Below, piece by piece: positions 9,271-18,337 of a stretch of 64,000 nt of DNA (position 1 is its first letter; each line of letters begins with the position of its first letter). Below the pieces are notes generated by a model. It was given only the letters and a program-made list of their open reading frames with translations. It was not told the DNA's origin and ran no database searches. Position numbers and translations under genes: made by a program. Source of the stretch: Ochrobactrum teleogrylli. Its GTDB lineage: Bacteria; Pseudomonadota; Alphaproteobacteria; Rhizobiales; Rhizobiaceae. The stretch spans positions 1 through 64,000 of the forward strand of contig NZ_VEWL01000003.1 of the NCBI RefSeq assembly GCF_006376685.1, written 5' to 3'.

Positions 9271-10238
9271 ACCGCCAGCATCCGCTCGACGGCGCGCCGG
9301 GCAGGCTCCATCAATGCTGCATCGACGGTCACTTCATGACGGTTGTTTTCGAGCGCGTCGCGAATATTGGCGAGCGTGATCCGCTTCATATGCGGGCAGA
9401 GATTGCACGGGCGGATGAACTCCACATCCGGGTGATCGACGGCGACATTGTCGCTCATCGAGCATTCGGTCAAAAGCACGACACGCTGCGGCTTCTTCTC
9501 GCCGACATAGTCCGACATGACCGCTGTGGAACCGGCAAAATCGGCGACCGCCACCACTTCCGGCGGGCATTCGGGATGGGCCAGAACCACCACGCCGGGA
9601 TGGCTTTCACGCAATTCACGGATATCGTCGGGCGTGAACCGCTCATGTACCTCGCAATGGCCATGCCAGGCGAGAATTTCGACATTGGTTTCGCGCGCCA
9701 CATTCTGCGCCAGAAACTCGTCGGGGATCATCAGCACACGCGGCACGCCAAGCGACTCCACCACTTTCTTGGCATTCCCGGAAGTGCAGCAAATGTCGGA
9801 CGCCGCCTTCACGGCAGCAGATGTATTGACATAGGTGATGATTGGCACGCCCGGATGCGCCTGCCGCAACAACGCCACATCTTCCGGCGTGATGCTGTCG
9901 GCCAGTGAACAGCCCGCGCCCATATCGGGGATCAGCACCGTCTTGCCGGGATTGAGCAGCTTCGCCGTCTCGGCCATGAAATGCACACCCGCCAGCACGA
10001 TCACATCGGCATCGACCTCCGCAGCCTTGCGGGCCAGCGCCAGACTGTCGCCGACAATATCAGCCACGCAATGGAAGATTTCAGGCGTCTGGTAATTATG
10101 CGCAAGGATCACCGCATTACGCTTTTTCTTCAATTCGAGAATGGCTGCGACATCGTCTTCGAAGCCCAGCCACTCCGCCTTGGGTAGCACCTTGGCCACG
10201 CGGTCATAGAGTTGCGAAACGGAAACATGATCGTTCAT
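9267..10238 (-). CDS. nadA: Quinolinate synthase A (4Fe-4S)
   Basis: A 323-residue iron-sulfur enzyme that condenses iminoaspartate with dihydroxyacetone phosphate to quinolinate. Three cysteine contexts fit the cluster ligands: [19 protein letters not shown] and [30 protein letters not shown] near residue 45 is a typical NadA block. A GGGAGG ribosome site lies 7 nt before the ATG. It opens the nadABC operon, and its promoter carries two 17-nt palindromes next to a perfect TATAAT. Confidence 0.95.
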   Translation of the reverse strand: MNDHVSVSQLYDRVAKVLPKAEWLGFEDDVAAILELKKKRNAVILAHNYQTPEIFHCVADIVGDSLALARKAAEVDADVIVLAGVHFMAETAKLLNPGKTVLIPDMGAGCSLADSITPEDVALLRQAHPGVPIITYVNTSAAVKAASDICCTSGNAKKVVESLGVPRVLMIPDEFLAQNVARETNVEILAWHGHCEVHERFTPDDIRELRESHPGVVVLAHPECPPEVVAVADFAGSTAVMSDYVGEKKPQRVVLLTECSMSDNVAVDHPDVEFIRPCNLCPHMKRITLANIRDALENNRHEVTVDAALMEPARRAVERMLAV

Positions 10239-10261
10239 GGTTGGGCCTCCCGAGCCTACCC

Positions 10262-10315
10262 ATTATACTCAATCTGAGCATTTCATGTTTATGAACTTAT
10301 ACTCGATTCGAGTAT
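10262..10315 (-). promoter_or_regulatory. nadA promoter with two NadQ-type operators
   Basis: On the minus strand a perfect -10 TATAAT lies at 10262-10267. Overlapping it is a 17-nt imperfect palindrome ATACTCA-ATC-TGAGCAT (10265-10281). A second, perfect palindrome ATACTCG-ATT-CGAGTAT lies at 10299-10315, centred 34 bp away, about three helical turns. The position between nadQ and nadA suggests repression of nadABC by NadQ. Confidence 0.8.
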
Positions 10316-10319
10316 ATTG

Positions 10320-11270
10320 TCAATCGCGGGAGATTGGCAGCTTGGCTCCGGCCAGATGGCGCTCGGAAAGGGCGCGTTCCTCGACAATCGAGTAGCGGAA
10401 ACGGAAGAGTTTTGCCGGGCGACCGCCGGTTTCGCTGTCGCTTTCGCCGGTTTCCTCGACCAGATCCTGCTGCTCGATCAGGCGGCGGAAATTCTGCTTG
10501 TGCAGGCGCAGGCCCGCCAGCGCTTCGACGGTGCGCTGCAATTGCAGAAGCGTAAAACTGTCCGGCATCAATTCGAACACCACCGGGCGATATTTGATCT
10601 TGGCGCGCAGTCGCGCAATGGCCGTGGCAAGGATGCGGCGATGATCGGCAAACATGGAGCGACCGTTCTCGTCTTCCTTCATCCCAGCTTCCGCCACCAG
10701 ACCGGCTTCGAACAGCAGTTCATAGCGTTGCAGCACGAGGTCTTCGTTCCAGCGCCCGCCCCACTCGCCATTTTCAAAGCCGAAGTTGAAGGCGATACGC
10801 CGCATGCGCTGCGCGGTCAGTTCCGGCGTTTCGGCCCGATAGGCCCAGACAAGGAGCGCATTGTTGAGATGCTCCATGATGGCCGGTTCGCCCTGACGGT
10901 GATCTTCCCACGGCAGATAATCATACCAGCCGCGCCAGCCGGCCTGCCCTGCCGCCGCATCGCTCTCACGCACAAGGCCGAGATAGCTGATCGAGATGAT
11001 GCGTTCGCCCTGTGCGTGACGGTCACGGTCGGCAAAAGTGTAGAGCTGCTCCAGATAGCCGACCGGATGCGCGGTTTCCGACTGTACCCAGGCGCGAAGA
11101 CCGGATTGCAACGAACGGTGCTCGCTTTCGAACGGGCCAGAGGGAAGAGCCTGCCCCTGTCGTACGGTCATGACGCGCGGCTGTTCGCTGGTCACAGCGG
11201 CCAGCACGGCAATCAGTTCGGTATGGGCAATATCGTCGGTCACGGCAACTCCGGAAAACATTCCCGACAT
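10320..11270 (-). CDS. nadQ: NadQ-type regulator of NAD biosynthesis (NUDIX-like plus winged helix)
   Basis: A protein of about 316 residues. The N-terminal part (about 20-220) resembles a NUDIX-like ligand domain without a clear catalytic NUDIX box; the C-terminal part (about 225-310) is a winged helix ending in TGGRPAKLFRFRYSIVEER. This architecture, and its place directly upstream of nadABC, match the alphaproteobacterial repressor NadQ (COG4111). The start is uncertain: 11270 (MSGMFSG), 11261 or a GTG at 11318; none has a strong ribosome site. It sits 60 nt after panB on the same strand and may be co-transcribed with panCB. Its stop is just outside the operators. The effector is presumably a NAD metabolite. 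Confidence 0.75.
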   Translation of the reverse strand: MSGMFSGVAVTDDIAHTELIAVLAAVTSEQPRVMTVRQGQALPSGPFESEHRSLQSGLRAWVQSETAHPVGYLEQLYTFADRDRHAQGERIISISYLGLVRESDAAAGQAGWRGWYDYLPWEDHRQGEPAIMEHLNNALLVWAYRAETPELTAQRMRRIAFNFGFENGEWGGRWNEDLVLQRYELLFEAGLVAEAGMKEDENGRSMFADHRRILATAIARLRAKIKYRPVVFELMPDSFTLLQLQRTVEALAGLRLHKQNFRRLIEQQDLVEETGESDSETGGRPAKLFRFRYSIVEERALSERHLAGAKLPISRD

Positions 11271-11330
11271 TGAACGCGATTGACCAACGAATACAAGGCG
11301 CTGTGCGTTACCGGCCACAGCTTTCAGCGC

Positions 11331-12158
11331 TTACGCCTTGTTCTTGGCCCCGAAAACATGCTCCGGCCCCGGAAATGTGCGCGCGCGCACCTCCTCGGCA
11401 TAGGCTTTCGCCGCATCGGACACCTGCGGCGCGAGTTGCGCAAAGCGCTTCACGAAGCGCGGCGTGAAATCCTGGAACAGCCCCAGCATATCGTCCGAGA
11501 CCAGTATCTGCCCGTCGCAGGCAGCCGACGCGCCGATGCCCACCGTCGGAACGGAGAGTGATGCAGTGATCTCGCGCGCCAGCGGCTCCACCGTGCCTTC
11601 AATCACCAGCGCAAACACGCCGGCATCGGCAATGGCCTGCGCGTCACGGCGAATGCGGTCGGCTTCCTCGTCGCCGCGTCCGAGCGAGCGGAAACCGCCA
11701 ACCGTGTTGACCTGTTGCGGCATCAGACCGACATGGCCGAAGACCGGAATGCCGCGCCGCACCAGAAAATCGACCGTTTCGGCCATTTCTTCGCCGCCTT
11801 CGAGCTTGACGCCGTCGCAGCCGGTTTCCTGCATCACGCGAGCAGCGTTGCGAAACGCCTGTTCCTTCGATTCCTGATAGGAACCGAACGGCATATCGAC
11901 GATGACGCAGGCCGTCTCGGCTCCGCGCATCACCGCCTGCCCATGGGCGACCATCATGTCGAGCGTCACGGCAAGGGTGGAATCCATGCCGTAAAGCACC
12001 ATGCCGAGCGAATCCCCCACCAGCAGCAGGTCGCAATGCGGATCGAGCAGACGCGCAATCGGTGTCGTATAAGCGGTGAGGCTGACAATCGGGCGCTCGC
12101 CCTTCAGGGCTGAAATGGCCTTGGGCGTCAGTCGCTTCTGTTTGACGGGTGCGCTCAT
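11331..12158 (-). CDS. panB: 3-methyl-2-oxobutanoate hydroxymethyltransferase
   Basis: A 275-residue TIM-barrel enzyme that transfers a hydroxymethyl group from methylenetetrahydrofolate to 2-oxoisovalerate, giving ketopantoate for CoA synthesis. Motifs are [13 protein letters not shown] (metal and substrate binding), VVADMPF-like [21 protein letters not shown], and [16 protein letters not shown]. The start at 12158 ([11 protein letters not shown]) comes one base after the panC stop; a 28-residue upstream extension lies inside panC and is not family-like. It forms an operon with panC. Confidence 0.95.
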   Translation of the reverse strand: MSAPVKQKRLTPKAISALKGERPIVSLTAYTTPIARLLDPHCDLLLVGDSLGMVLYGMDSTLAVTLDMMVAHGQAVMRGAETACVIVDMPFGSYQESKEQAFRNAARVMQETGCDGVKLEGGEEMAETVDFLVRRGIPVFGHVGLMPQQVNTVGGFRSLGRGDEEADRIRRDAQAIADAGVFALVIEGTVEPLAREITASLSVPTVGIGASAACDGQILVSDDMLGLFQDFTPRFVKRFAQLAPQVSDAAKAYAEEVRARTFPGPEHVFGAKNKA

Positions 12159-12159
12159 G

Positions 12160-13029
12160 TCAGGCCGCCTGTTCCTGCGCGACATGCGCAATGACACGAT
12201 TATCGAGGAGCCGCGTCGTGCCAAGCCGCACGAACAGCGCAAGCAGCACGGGCCGCCCCTGCACCGCCGTCAGGCGCTCCAGCGTTTCGGGGTCACGCAG
12301 CGCCACAACTTCCGGCGTCGCCAGCGGTTCCGTAGCGATATAGGCGCGAATTGCCGCTTCCAGCGCATCGGGATCGTCCACTCCGGAGCGATAAAGCCGC
12401 TCAGCCTCATCGAGCGCCTTCGGCACGATGATGGCGGCAGCACGCTCAGCGGGCGTCAGATAGACATTGCGCGACGAACAGGCGAGCCCGTCATCCTCCC
12501 GCACCGTCTCCACGCCGACGACGCGCACCGGAATGGCCATATCCTCCACCATGCGGCGGATGATGACGAGCTGCTGAAAGTCCTTTTCGCCGAAATAGGC
12601 GGCATCGGGACCGACGATATTGAAGAGCTTGCTGACCACCGTTGCGACCCCGGCGAAGTGGCCGGGACGCGCCTCCCCTTCCATCTGATTGCCGAGCGTC
12701 GGCACATCCACCACCGTCTGCATCGGGCGCGGATACATGTCGCTGACGGCTGGTGCGAAGAGGTAATCGACCTCTGCCCCCCGCAACAGAGCCGCATCGC
12801 GCTCCAGATCACGCGGATATTTGTCGAGATCTTCATTCGCGCCAAATTGCAGCGGATTGACGAAGATCGACACGATGGTCACGTCATTGTCGGCGCGGGA
12901 ACGATGAACAAGTTCCAGATGGCCTTTGTGAAGATAGCCCATGGTCGGCACGAAGCCGATGCGCTTGCCCGCACGACGCGCAGGTGCCAGGACCTGCCGC
13001 AATTCCTCGATGGTGCGGATAATCTGCAT
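12160..13029 (-). CDS. panC: Pantothenate synthetase
   Basis: A 289-residue ligase that joins pantoate and beta-alanine with ATP. The nucleotidyl-transferase signature [14 protein letters not shown] near residue 30 contains the HxGH motif, followed by [20 protein letters not shown], a strong PanC block. AGGAGG lies 6-7 nt before the ATG at 13029. It is the first gene of the panCB pair, which leads directly into nadQ-nadABC, so CoA and NAD precursor synthesis are adjacent. Confidence 0.95.
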   Translation of the reverse strand: MQIIRTIEELRQVLAPARRAGKRIGFVPTMGYLHKGHLELVHRSRADNDVTIVSIFVNPLQFGANEDLDKYPRDLERDAALLRGAEVDYLFAPAVSDMYPRPMQTVVDVPTLGNQMEGEARPGHFAGVATVVSKLFNIVGPDAAYFGEKDFQQLVIIRRMVEDMAIPVRVVGVETVREDDGLACSSRNVYLTPAERAAAIIVPKALDEAERLYRSGVDDPDALEAAIRAYIATEPLATPEVVALRDPETLERLTAVQGRPVLLALFVRLGTTRLLDNRVIAHVAQEQAA

Positions 13030-13125
13030 ACGCGTTCCTCCTCGCGGGCCGATCTTCTGATGGCCGCGAGTCCTACAGCGTCAGCTCAAATATGACAACA
13101 GCGAAGGCAAGGCGCACCAAGCCGC

Positions 13126-14367
13126 TTATTGCGTCGGGGTCGCCACCGCTCCCACCGTATTGCCGACCGCGCGACCAAAACGGTCGATCTGCTCGTCATA
13201 GGTCTTGCGGGTTTTCGGATCGAACACGGCAATCGGCGCTGTGACCACGAGAGAGGCCGCCGTACCGACGCCTTGCGCCGTGCCGATCGCCACAGCACCC
13301 AGACGATCACCGAGACCGATTTGCGAATCCGTGATGGTCTGGCCTGCAACGAGGCGCTGGCCGATCAGCTGCACGACCTCGGGGCTTGAGGCAAACTTGC
13401 CGTGATTGAGGCGATCACCCGATTTGAGCTTGGTAAGATCGATGACGGTAATGCCCGCCTTTTCAAGCCCCGAACGATAAGGCTCTATGGACGGATCGAT
13501 CTGGCCAAGGCGGTCGATATTACCCGAAATGCGCCGCGACAATGCAAGCGCGCGGTCGTCACGCGAGGTGAACAGCGTGAAGCGTGGATGGTCCTTGCCC
13601 ATCGCCAGAAACTGCTTGGCAAACACATCGACGTCCAGATCGGGTGAAGCCAGAATGACATCGGTGATCTTGGCATTCACGCGCCCGTCGCGGATCGCCA
13701 TCTGGCGCAGCGCTTCAACCGTCAGCCAGCTGCCCATCGAATGGGCCATCACGGTGATGTCCTTCACCTCCGGCTCACGGGCGATGGCGCGAAGTATCTG
13801 TTCCAGCGCGTCGCGGGAATAGTTGGTGCTTTCCTTGTCGTAATTATAGTCGAACACGCTGGCGCGCGACGGCCAGGTAAAGATCACCGGCGCAACATCG
13901 GCCCCGGAATCATGCACGATCTGGGCAAAGCGGTAGACGGAATCTTCAAACGTGTTGTTGAAGCCGTGCACGAACACCATCACGCGGCGGCTCTTGGTGA
14001 GGTGCGGGCGAACCCAACCTGCCTTCTCAACATCGGTCTTGAGCGGTGTTACGCTGACGGTGGCAAAATCGGTCTGCGGATTGGGCGGCAGCTTCTTTGG
14101 CCACTGCACTTCGCCCGCCTTGCGGTTCTTTTCCGGCGGGATGGACACGACGATATCATTGATCGAGACCAGCTTGTCGCGTTCGCCGGAAAACAGAATG
14201 CCGGGATTGTCAGATGGGCGGCGGGTGGTTGCGACGAGCAAATCAACCTTGGTCGTTCCGGGCGATGTAACCTCGCCCACCGGCACAAGCACGCCTTCAG
14301 GACGACTGGCGCAACCTGCGAGCAGCGTCACCAAAACAAGCAATGCAGGCACAGCCCGACGAAACAT
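13126..14367 (-). CDS. Lipoprotein alpha/beta-hydrolase (DUF900/COG4782 type)
   Basis: A 413-residue predicted lipoprotein. The N-terminus MFRRAVPALLVLVTLLAGC has a lipobox LLAGC with the modified cysteine near residue 19. The hydrolase core shows VMVFVHGFNNTFEDSVYRF and AHSMGSWLTVEALRQ, the nucleophile serine in the GxSxG-like AHSMGS. This matches the DUF900 family of uncharacterised esterase-like proteins. The ATG at 14367 is chosen, but a TTG three codons earlier (14376) has a better placed AAGGGAG site. The substrate is unknown; the site of action is probably the cell envelope. Confidence 0.82.
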   Translation of the reverse strand: MFRRAVPALLVLVTLLAGCASRPEGVLVPVGEVTSPGTTKVDLLVATTRRPSDNPGILFSGERDKLVSINDIVVSIPPEKNRKAGEVQWPKKLPPNPQTDFATVSVTPLKTDVEKAGWVRPHLTKSRRVMVFVHGFNNTFEDSVYRFAQIVHDSGADVAPVIFTWPSRASVFDYNYDKESTNYSRDALEQILRAIAREPEVKDITVMAHSMGSWLTVEALRQMAIRDGRVNAKITDVILASPDLDVDVFAKQFLAMGKDHPRFTLFTSRDDRALALSRRISGNIDRLGQIDPSIEPYRSGLEKAGITVIDLTKLKSGDRLNHGKFASSPEVVQLIGQRLVAGQTITDSQIGLGDRLGAVAIGTAQGVGTAASLVVTAPIAVFDPKTRKTYDEQIDRFGRAVGNTVGAVATPTQ

Positions 14368-14669
14368 GCTCTGCAAAACCAAGCTCCCTTTACGCCACCG
14401 CTTCGCATCGAAATCAGACCTGATTTCTGAAAGGCCAGACACGCCACGTCAATGAATTCGCGTTTCTTTTACACTGCGAATTTTGCAGGTTAATATATTC
14501 TTGACGGGCCAAGCTCTGCCAAGCCCCTTTTATCCACCACCGAACGATCAGGCCACGGCTGCGGCTTATCGGTTACACACTGTTCAGCAACCAGCACTTT
14601 TCCGGAACGCCCCAACGGACGATATAGGGACCAACAGCAAACGCAACTCCCTGAACAAAGGAGGCAATT
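14368..14669. other. Divergent intergenic region
   Basis: 302 nt between the lipoprotein hydrolase and the dioxygenase-like gene, presumably carrying both promoters. I see no repeat, RNA gene or recognisable operator in it. Confidence 0.4.
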
Positions 14670-15623
14670 ATGGCTTTGGAACTTACCGGACTGCACCACC
14701 TGACGGCCATCACCGCCAATGCACCGGCCAACCGGCGCTTCTACACCGATACGCTCGGGCTGCGGCTCGTCAAGAAGACCGTCAATCAGGACGACACCAG
14801 CGCCTACCATCTGTTCTATGCCGATGGTCTGGCATCGCCGGGCACCGACATCACCTTCTTCGACTGGCCGGTCGAGCGCGAACGCCGCGGCACCAACAGC
14901 GTGGCCCGCACGGGCCTGCGCGTGAATGGCGTCGAAAGCCTCGACTGGTGGCGCAAGCGCCTGAACGAACAGGGCATCGAAGCCGGCGATATTTTTGAAG
15001 TGGCCGGTCGTGCCGTACTCGATTTCGAAGACCCGGAAGGCCAGCGTCTGCGGCTGACCGACGATGGCGGCGCGGGCGACGCCCATAGCTGGGACAGAAG
15101 CCCCGTACCCGCCGAGAGGCAGATTCGTGGCCTCGGCCCGATAACGCTGAGCGTCCCCGACCTCGCGCCGACCAGGATCGTGCTCGAAAAGCTGATGAAC
15201 ATGAGCGAGACCGGCGACTATGCCTCGCCCGATGGCGAAGGCCATGTGCATGTCTTCTCGATGGGACCGGGCGGCGCGGCTGCCGAACTTCATGTCGCCG
15301 TGCAGCCCAACCTGCCGACAGCATGGCAGGGTGCGGGAGCGGTGCACCATGTCGCCTTCCGCACGCCGGATCAGGAAAGCATGCAGGAATGGGTCGAACG
15401 CCTGCGGTCGCTCAGGGTGCCGTCCAGCGGTGAAGTCGAGCGTTACTATTTCCGTTCGCTCTATTTCCGCGAACCGAACGGTATCCTGTTCGAAATCGCA
15501 ACCGACGGTCCGGGCTTTGCCGTCGATGAACCGCTGGAGAGCCTCGGCGAAAGCCTGTCGCTGCCGCCTTTCCTCGAAAGCAAGCGCGCAGCCATCGAAA
15601 AAGGCCTCAAGCCGCTGGACTAA
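14670..15623 (+). CDS. Ring-cleaving dioxygenase-like protein (VOC family, MhqO type)
   Basis: A 317-residue protein of two vicinal-oxygen-chelate (glyoxalase/extradiol) domains, about 1-150 and 155-317. Candidate metal ligands are the histidine in GLHHLTAI, the histidine in AVHHVAFR, and the glutamate in [13 protein letters not shown]. It matches the MhqO/MhqA group linked in Bacillus to hydroquinone and quinone resistance. A near-perfect AAAGGAGG lies 7 nt before the ATG and a strong terminator follows. It converges on a gene at 15686-17236 whose first two-thirds is a paralogue, pointing to a local duplication. Confidence 0.85.
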   Translation: MALELTGLHHLTAITANAPANRRFYTDTLGLRLVKKTVNQDDTSAYHLFYADGLASPGTDITFFDWPVERERRGTNSVARTGLRVNGVESLDWWRKRLNEQGIEAGDIFEVAGRAVLDFEDPEGQRLRLTDDGGAGDAHSWDRSPVPAERQIRGLGPITLSVPDLAPTRIVLEKLMNMSETGDYASPDGEGHVHVFSMGPGGAAAELHVAVQPNLPTAWQGAGAVHHVAFRTPDQESMQEWVERLRSLRVPSSGEVERYYFRSLYFREPNGILFEIATDGPGFAVDEPLESLGESLSLPPFLESKRAAIEKGLKPLD

Positions 15624-15630
15624 GCAAATA

Positions 15631-15664
15631 AAAAGGGCCGCCGGAGAAATCCGGCGGCCCTTTT
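15631..15664. terminator. Bidirectional terminator
   Basis: AAAAGGGCCGCCGG pairs with CCGGCGGCCCTTTT (14 bp, loop AGAAAT), with further T bases. It separates the two convergent dioxygenase-type genes. Confidence 0.92.
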
Positions 15665-15685
15665 TTCGTTTGATCGACGAGGCAT

Positions 15686-17236
15686 TCAGAGTTTCTGCTT
15701 CAGCCAATCGCCTGTGAGGCGAATATCGTCGTCGGTCAGGCCATGCCAGCCCTCGATGGCGCGAACATCGATATCGGCACCATCATCCCGCAGCGCCTTT
15801 GCCAATGCGCCCGAAGCATCGCCGAACGGATCGGCTGCGCCGTTCAATTGAAGAACGGCAGCGTCGGACAGATCGGCGTCCGGCTGTTCCTCCAGAACTT
15901 CCGAAGGGCGCAGCAGAACCGCCTTGCGCACGATATGCGGATGAAGCCGCATGAAGGCCGCAAGCAGGTTTGCCCCGTTGGAATTGCCGATAAAGGCCAG
16001 TCGGTCCGGGTCGATGTCATAGGCCGCAATCGCGCCCTCAACGAAAGCCTCAAAGGCTTCCGCTTCGAACCGGATGTCCTTCTGGTCGAAACGCTTCTGA
16101 TCGAAACGGCGGAACCAGCGCTGAATGCCCTCCTCCGTGCTGCGACCGCGAACACCGATCAGCGTGGCGCGCGGCGCGGCCAGCCGGGCGAGCGGCATGA
16201 GATCATTCTCATTGCCGCCCGAACCGTGCAGCAGGATCAGCGTGCTGCCATCCGGATCTTCCGGCAGGTGAACGCGATGGACGAAGGGCAGATCGCGATA
16301 GATCACCCGCTCCTCACCCGGCAGGCCGAATTGCGGCATGCGGGCGCGGATTGCCTGGGCCTGTTTCTCATTGCCCGGCGGCACGAACAGAAGCTGCCCC
16401 AATGTTTCCACCGGCTCATCCACGGTAAAACCAGGGGCGTCGGTGGCAAATTCGAACAGGGTTCCGCCCGGCTCACGAACATAGAGCGAGGTGAAATATT
16501 TGCGGTCATGCACATTGACCTCGCTGGAATTGAGCTTGGACAGCTCCTTTTCCAGCGTCGTCACATCGTCGGTCGTGCGGGCGCGAAACGCCACATGATC
16601 GGCAATGCCGGTCCCCGGAATGCCGGGCCAGAAGCCGCTCGCATCGCGCACATCGATGGCGTCACCGGAATCGGAGACCAGCCGGTCGATGGTTTCTTCC
16701 TTCCCCTGATGGCGAAAGCCGAAATATCGCTCGATGAATGCGGCGGTCTGTTCGGGCTGCTCCGACAGGATGGTGGCGGAGCGTATCCGGCGAATGGCGA
16801 ATTCAGCCGGAATGCCCTCACCGGACCACGGGTCATTGGCCGCAAGATCGCTGCCGACCAGCTTGACGATCACGCCATCGGGATCGCGCAGCCGCAAAAC
16901 CGGCTCGCCAAACTCCTGCACCGGACCCTCGGACGATACGTGATAACGCAACGCGCGCTCCAGCCAGAAGCCGATGGCCGTGCGGTCGATGGAAAGCGCG
17001 ATTTCGCTGACCTGCCCGTGACCGACCCGGCCCTTGGAGCCGTCTTCCCAGACCAGAAAGGTGATCAGCGAACCGGGCGTGCCGGAGCGGTCGCCATAGA
17101 ACAGATGCAGCTGCTCGGCATCCTCGAAGCCGCCCGTCCGCTTGACGATACGCAGACCCAGAAAGCCCGCATAGAAATCGACATTCGCCTGCACCTTGCG
17201 CGTGATCAGCGTGAGATGATGGATGCCACTGGTCAT
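15686..17236 (-). CDS. Fusion of VOC ring-cleaving dioxygenase and carboxylesterase (MhqO-MhqD fusion)
   Basis: A 516-residue two-part protein. Residues 1 to about 305 are a tandem VOC dioxygenase starting MTSGIHHLTLITRKVQANVD with a C-terminal GGTLFEFATDAPGF. Residues about 310-516 are a phospholipase/carboxylesterase-type alpha/beta-hydrolase: LILLHGSGGNENDLMPLA, the nucleophile in FIGNSNGANLLAAF (G-x-S-x-G), an aspartate in NGAADPFGD and the histidine in EGWHGLTDDD. In Bacillus, MhqO and MhqD are separate products of the MhqR quinone-stress regulon; here they are one chain, which implies coupled action on the same aromatic or quinone adducts. The start at 17236 has GGGAGA upstream. The reading frame is continuous with no sign of a frameshift. 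Confidence 0.85.
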   Translation of the reverse strand: MTSGIHHLTLITRKVQANVDFYAGFLGLRIVKRTGGFEDAEQLHLFYGDRSGTPGSLITFLVWEDGSKGRVGHGQVSEIALSIDRTAIGFWLERALRYHVSSEGPVQEFGEPVLRLRDPDGVIVKLVGSDLAANDPWSGEGIPAEFAIRRIRSATILSEQPEQTAAFIERYFGFRHQGKEETIDRLVSDSGDAIDVRDASGFWPGIPGTGIADHVAFRARTTDDVTTLEKELSKLNSSEVNVHDRKYFTSLYVREPGGTLFEFATDAPGFTVDEPVETLGQLLFVPPGNEKQAQAIRARMPQFGLPGEERVIYRDLPFVHRVHLPEDPDGSTLILLHGSGGNENDLMPLARLAAPRATLIGVRGRSTEEGIQRWFRRFDQKRFDQKDIRFEAEAFEAFVEGAIAAYDIDPDRLAFIGNSNGANLLAAFMRLHPHIVRKAVLLRPSEVLEEQPDADLSDAAVLQLNGAADPFGDASGALAKALRDDGADIDVRAIEGWHGLTDDDIRLTGDWLKQKL

Positions 17237-17366
17237 GATTGCGATCTCCCGTCCTAATAAAGCTGCACGAGAGATAGTACAGCCAGCGCGGATTGCCCAT
17301 GGGGCTCTACGGTGACGGATTGTCAACGGATGGAGCGTTTGGCTTGTGCAGATTTTGGGGAGGTTC

Positions 17367-17500
17367 ACAAAAAGAAAAAGGCCGCGCGGGAGGAGGATGC
17401 GCGGCCTGATCTTCGAATACGGCTGGGAGGAGGAGTGCCGTATTCCGGTATCGAGTTCTGGGAGGAGGAGTGAACTCGATGACCAAGTTCTAACCCGCTG
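17367..17500 (-). ncRNA. Predicted sRNA with three hairpins exposing CUCCUCCC-type loops
   Basis: Read on the minus strand there are three successive stem-loops. The first two (17450-17480 and 17415-17445) have perfect 9-bp stems of unrelated sequence but the same 13-nt loop ACTCCTCCTCCCA. The third (17380-17406) has an 8-bp stem GGCCGCGC/GCGCGGCC, the loop ATCCTCCTCCC, and is followed by TTTTTCTTTTT, so it is a Rho-independent terminator. The loops are complementary to Shine-Dalgarno sequences. The design resembles the alphaproteobacterial alpha-r14 and CcsR/Cuckoo RNAs (established knowledge). A possible promoter is CTGACA (17530-17535) with a 17-nt spacer to TTGTAT (17507-17512). The 5' end is approximate. 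Confidence 0.82.
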
Positions 17501-17576
17501 TACTTTATACAACAACGGCCAATAATGCATGTCAGTTATGCAAATTCCGCACTGCTCAAGAAAAAGGCATCTGCGG

Positions 17577-17605
17577 AAAATGCAAAAGCGCCCGCAAAAA
17601 CGGGC
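17577..17605 (-). terminator. Weak terminator after lrgB
   Basis: On the minus strand GCCCG-TTTTTG-CGGGC is followed by GCTTTTGCATTTT, 37 nt beyond the lrgB stop. The stem is only 5 bp. Confidence 0.5.
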
Positions 17606-17641
17606 ACTCCTGAAGGAAGATTTATATTTATAAACAACGAC

Positions 17642-18337
17642 TTAGAGGAAATGCGCAATCATCGGCGCAGCCAGCACATTCACCAGTCCAACCAGCACCA
17701 TGACGAGACCGGCGATGGAACCTTCCTCGCTGCCGATCTGGTGGGCCTTTGCCACACCGGCGCCATGCGCGCCCATGCCGAACAGTGCGCCGCGCGCCAG
17801 TGCGGAGCGCAGCGGCAGCCAGTTGAGCATCACTTCGCCAAGCGCCGCGCCGAAAACACCGGTCAGCACCACGAAGATGGCAGTCAGGTCCGGCGTGCCG
17901 CCAATGTCGCCCGAAACCGTCATGGCGAACGGCGTGCTCATCGAACGCGGCATCAGGCTGAGGCTGATCGCCTCGTTCAAGCCCAGCAGATGCGCCAGCC
18001 CCCAGGCCGAAGCCATGGCCGATGAACTGCCGACCAGCACACCAGCCAGCAAAACCGGCCAGTACCGGCGGATGGTCGCGCGCTGCTGATAGATGGGAAT
18101 GGCGAAGGCAACCGTTGCAGGGCCGAGCAGCGCCACCAGCCAGTGGGTGGCGCCGAAATAGCCGCGATAGTTTTCATCAAGCGCGACAACCAGCCCCATC
18201 AGCAGAAGCGGCGTGACGGCCAAAGGCGTCAGCCACCATAGGGGAAAGCGGCGATAAACGCGCTTGGCCGCGAGATAAAGCAGGATCGTGGCCGCCGACC
18301 AGAACAGCGTTGCCACGAAGGGGTTACTTGGCAGCAT
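17642..18337 (-). CDS. lrgB: LrgB/CidB-family membrane protein
   Basis: A 231-residue inner-membrane protein with about seven hydrophobic segments and the conserved LrgB region SLMPRSMSTPFAMTVSGDIGGTPDLTAI. LrgB works with LrgA in holin/antiholin-like control of autolysis or in export of small metabolites such as pyruvate in Firmicutes; the proteobacterial role is less certain. Its start (18337) overlaps the end of lrgA by 14 nt. A divergent LysR gene upstream is the likely regulator. Confidence 0.9.
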   Translation of the reverse strand: MLPSNPFVATLFWSAATILLYLAAKRVYRRFPLWWLTPLAVTPLLLMGLVVALDENYRGYFGATHWLVALLGPATVAFAIPIYQQRATIRRYWPVLLAGVLVGSSSAMASAWGLAHLLGLNEAISLSLMPRSMSTPFAMTVSGDIGGTPDLTAIFVVLTGVFGAALGEVMLNWLPLRSALARGALFGMGAHGAGVAKAHQIGSEEGSIAGLVMVLVGLVNVLAAPMIAHFL

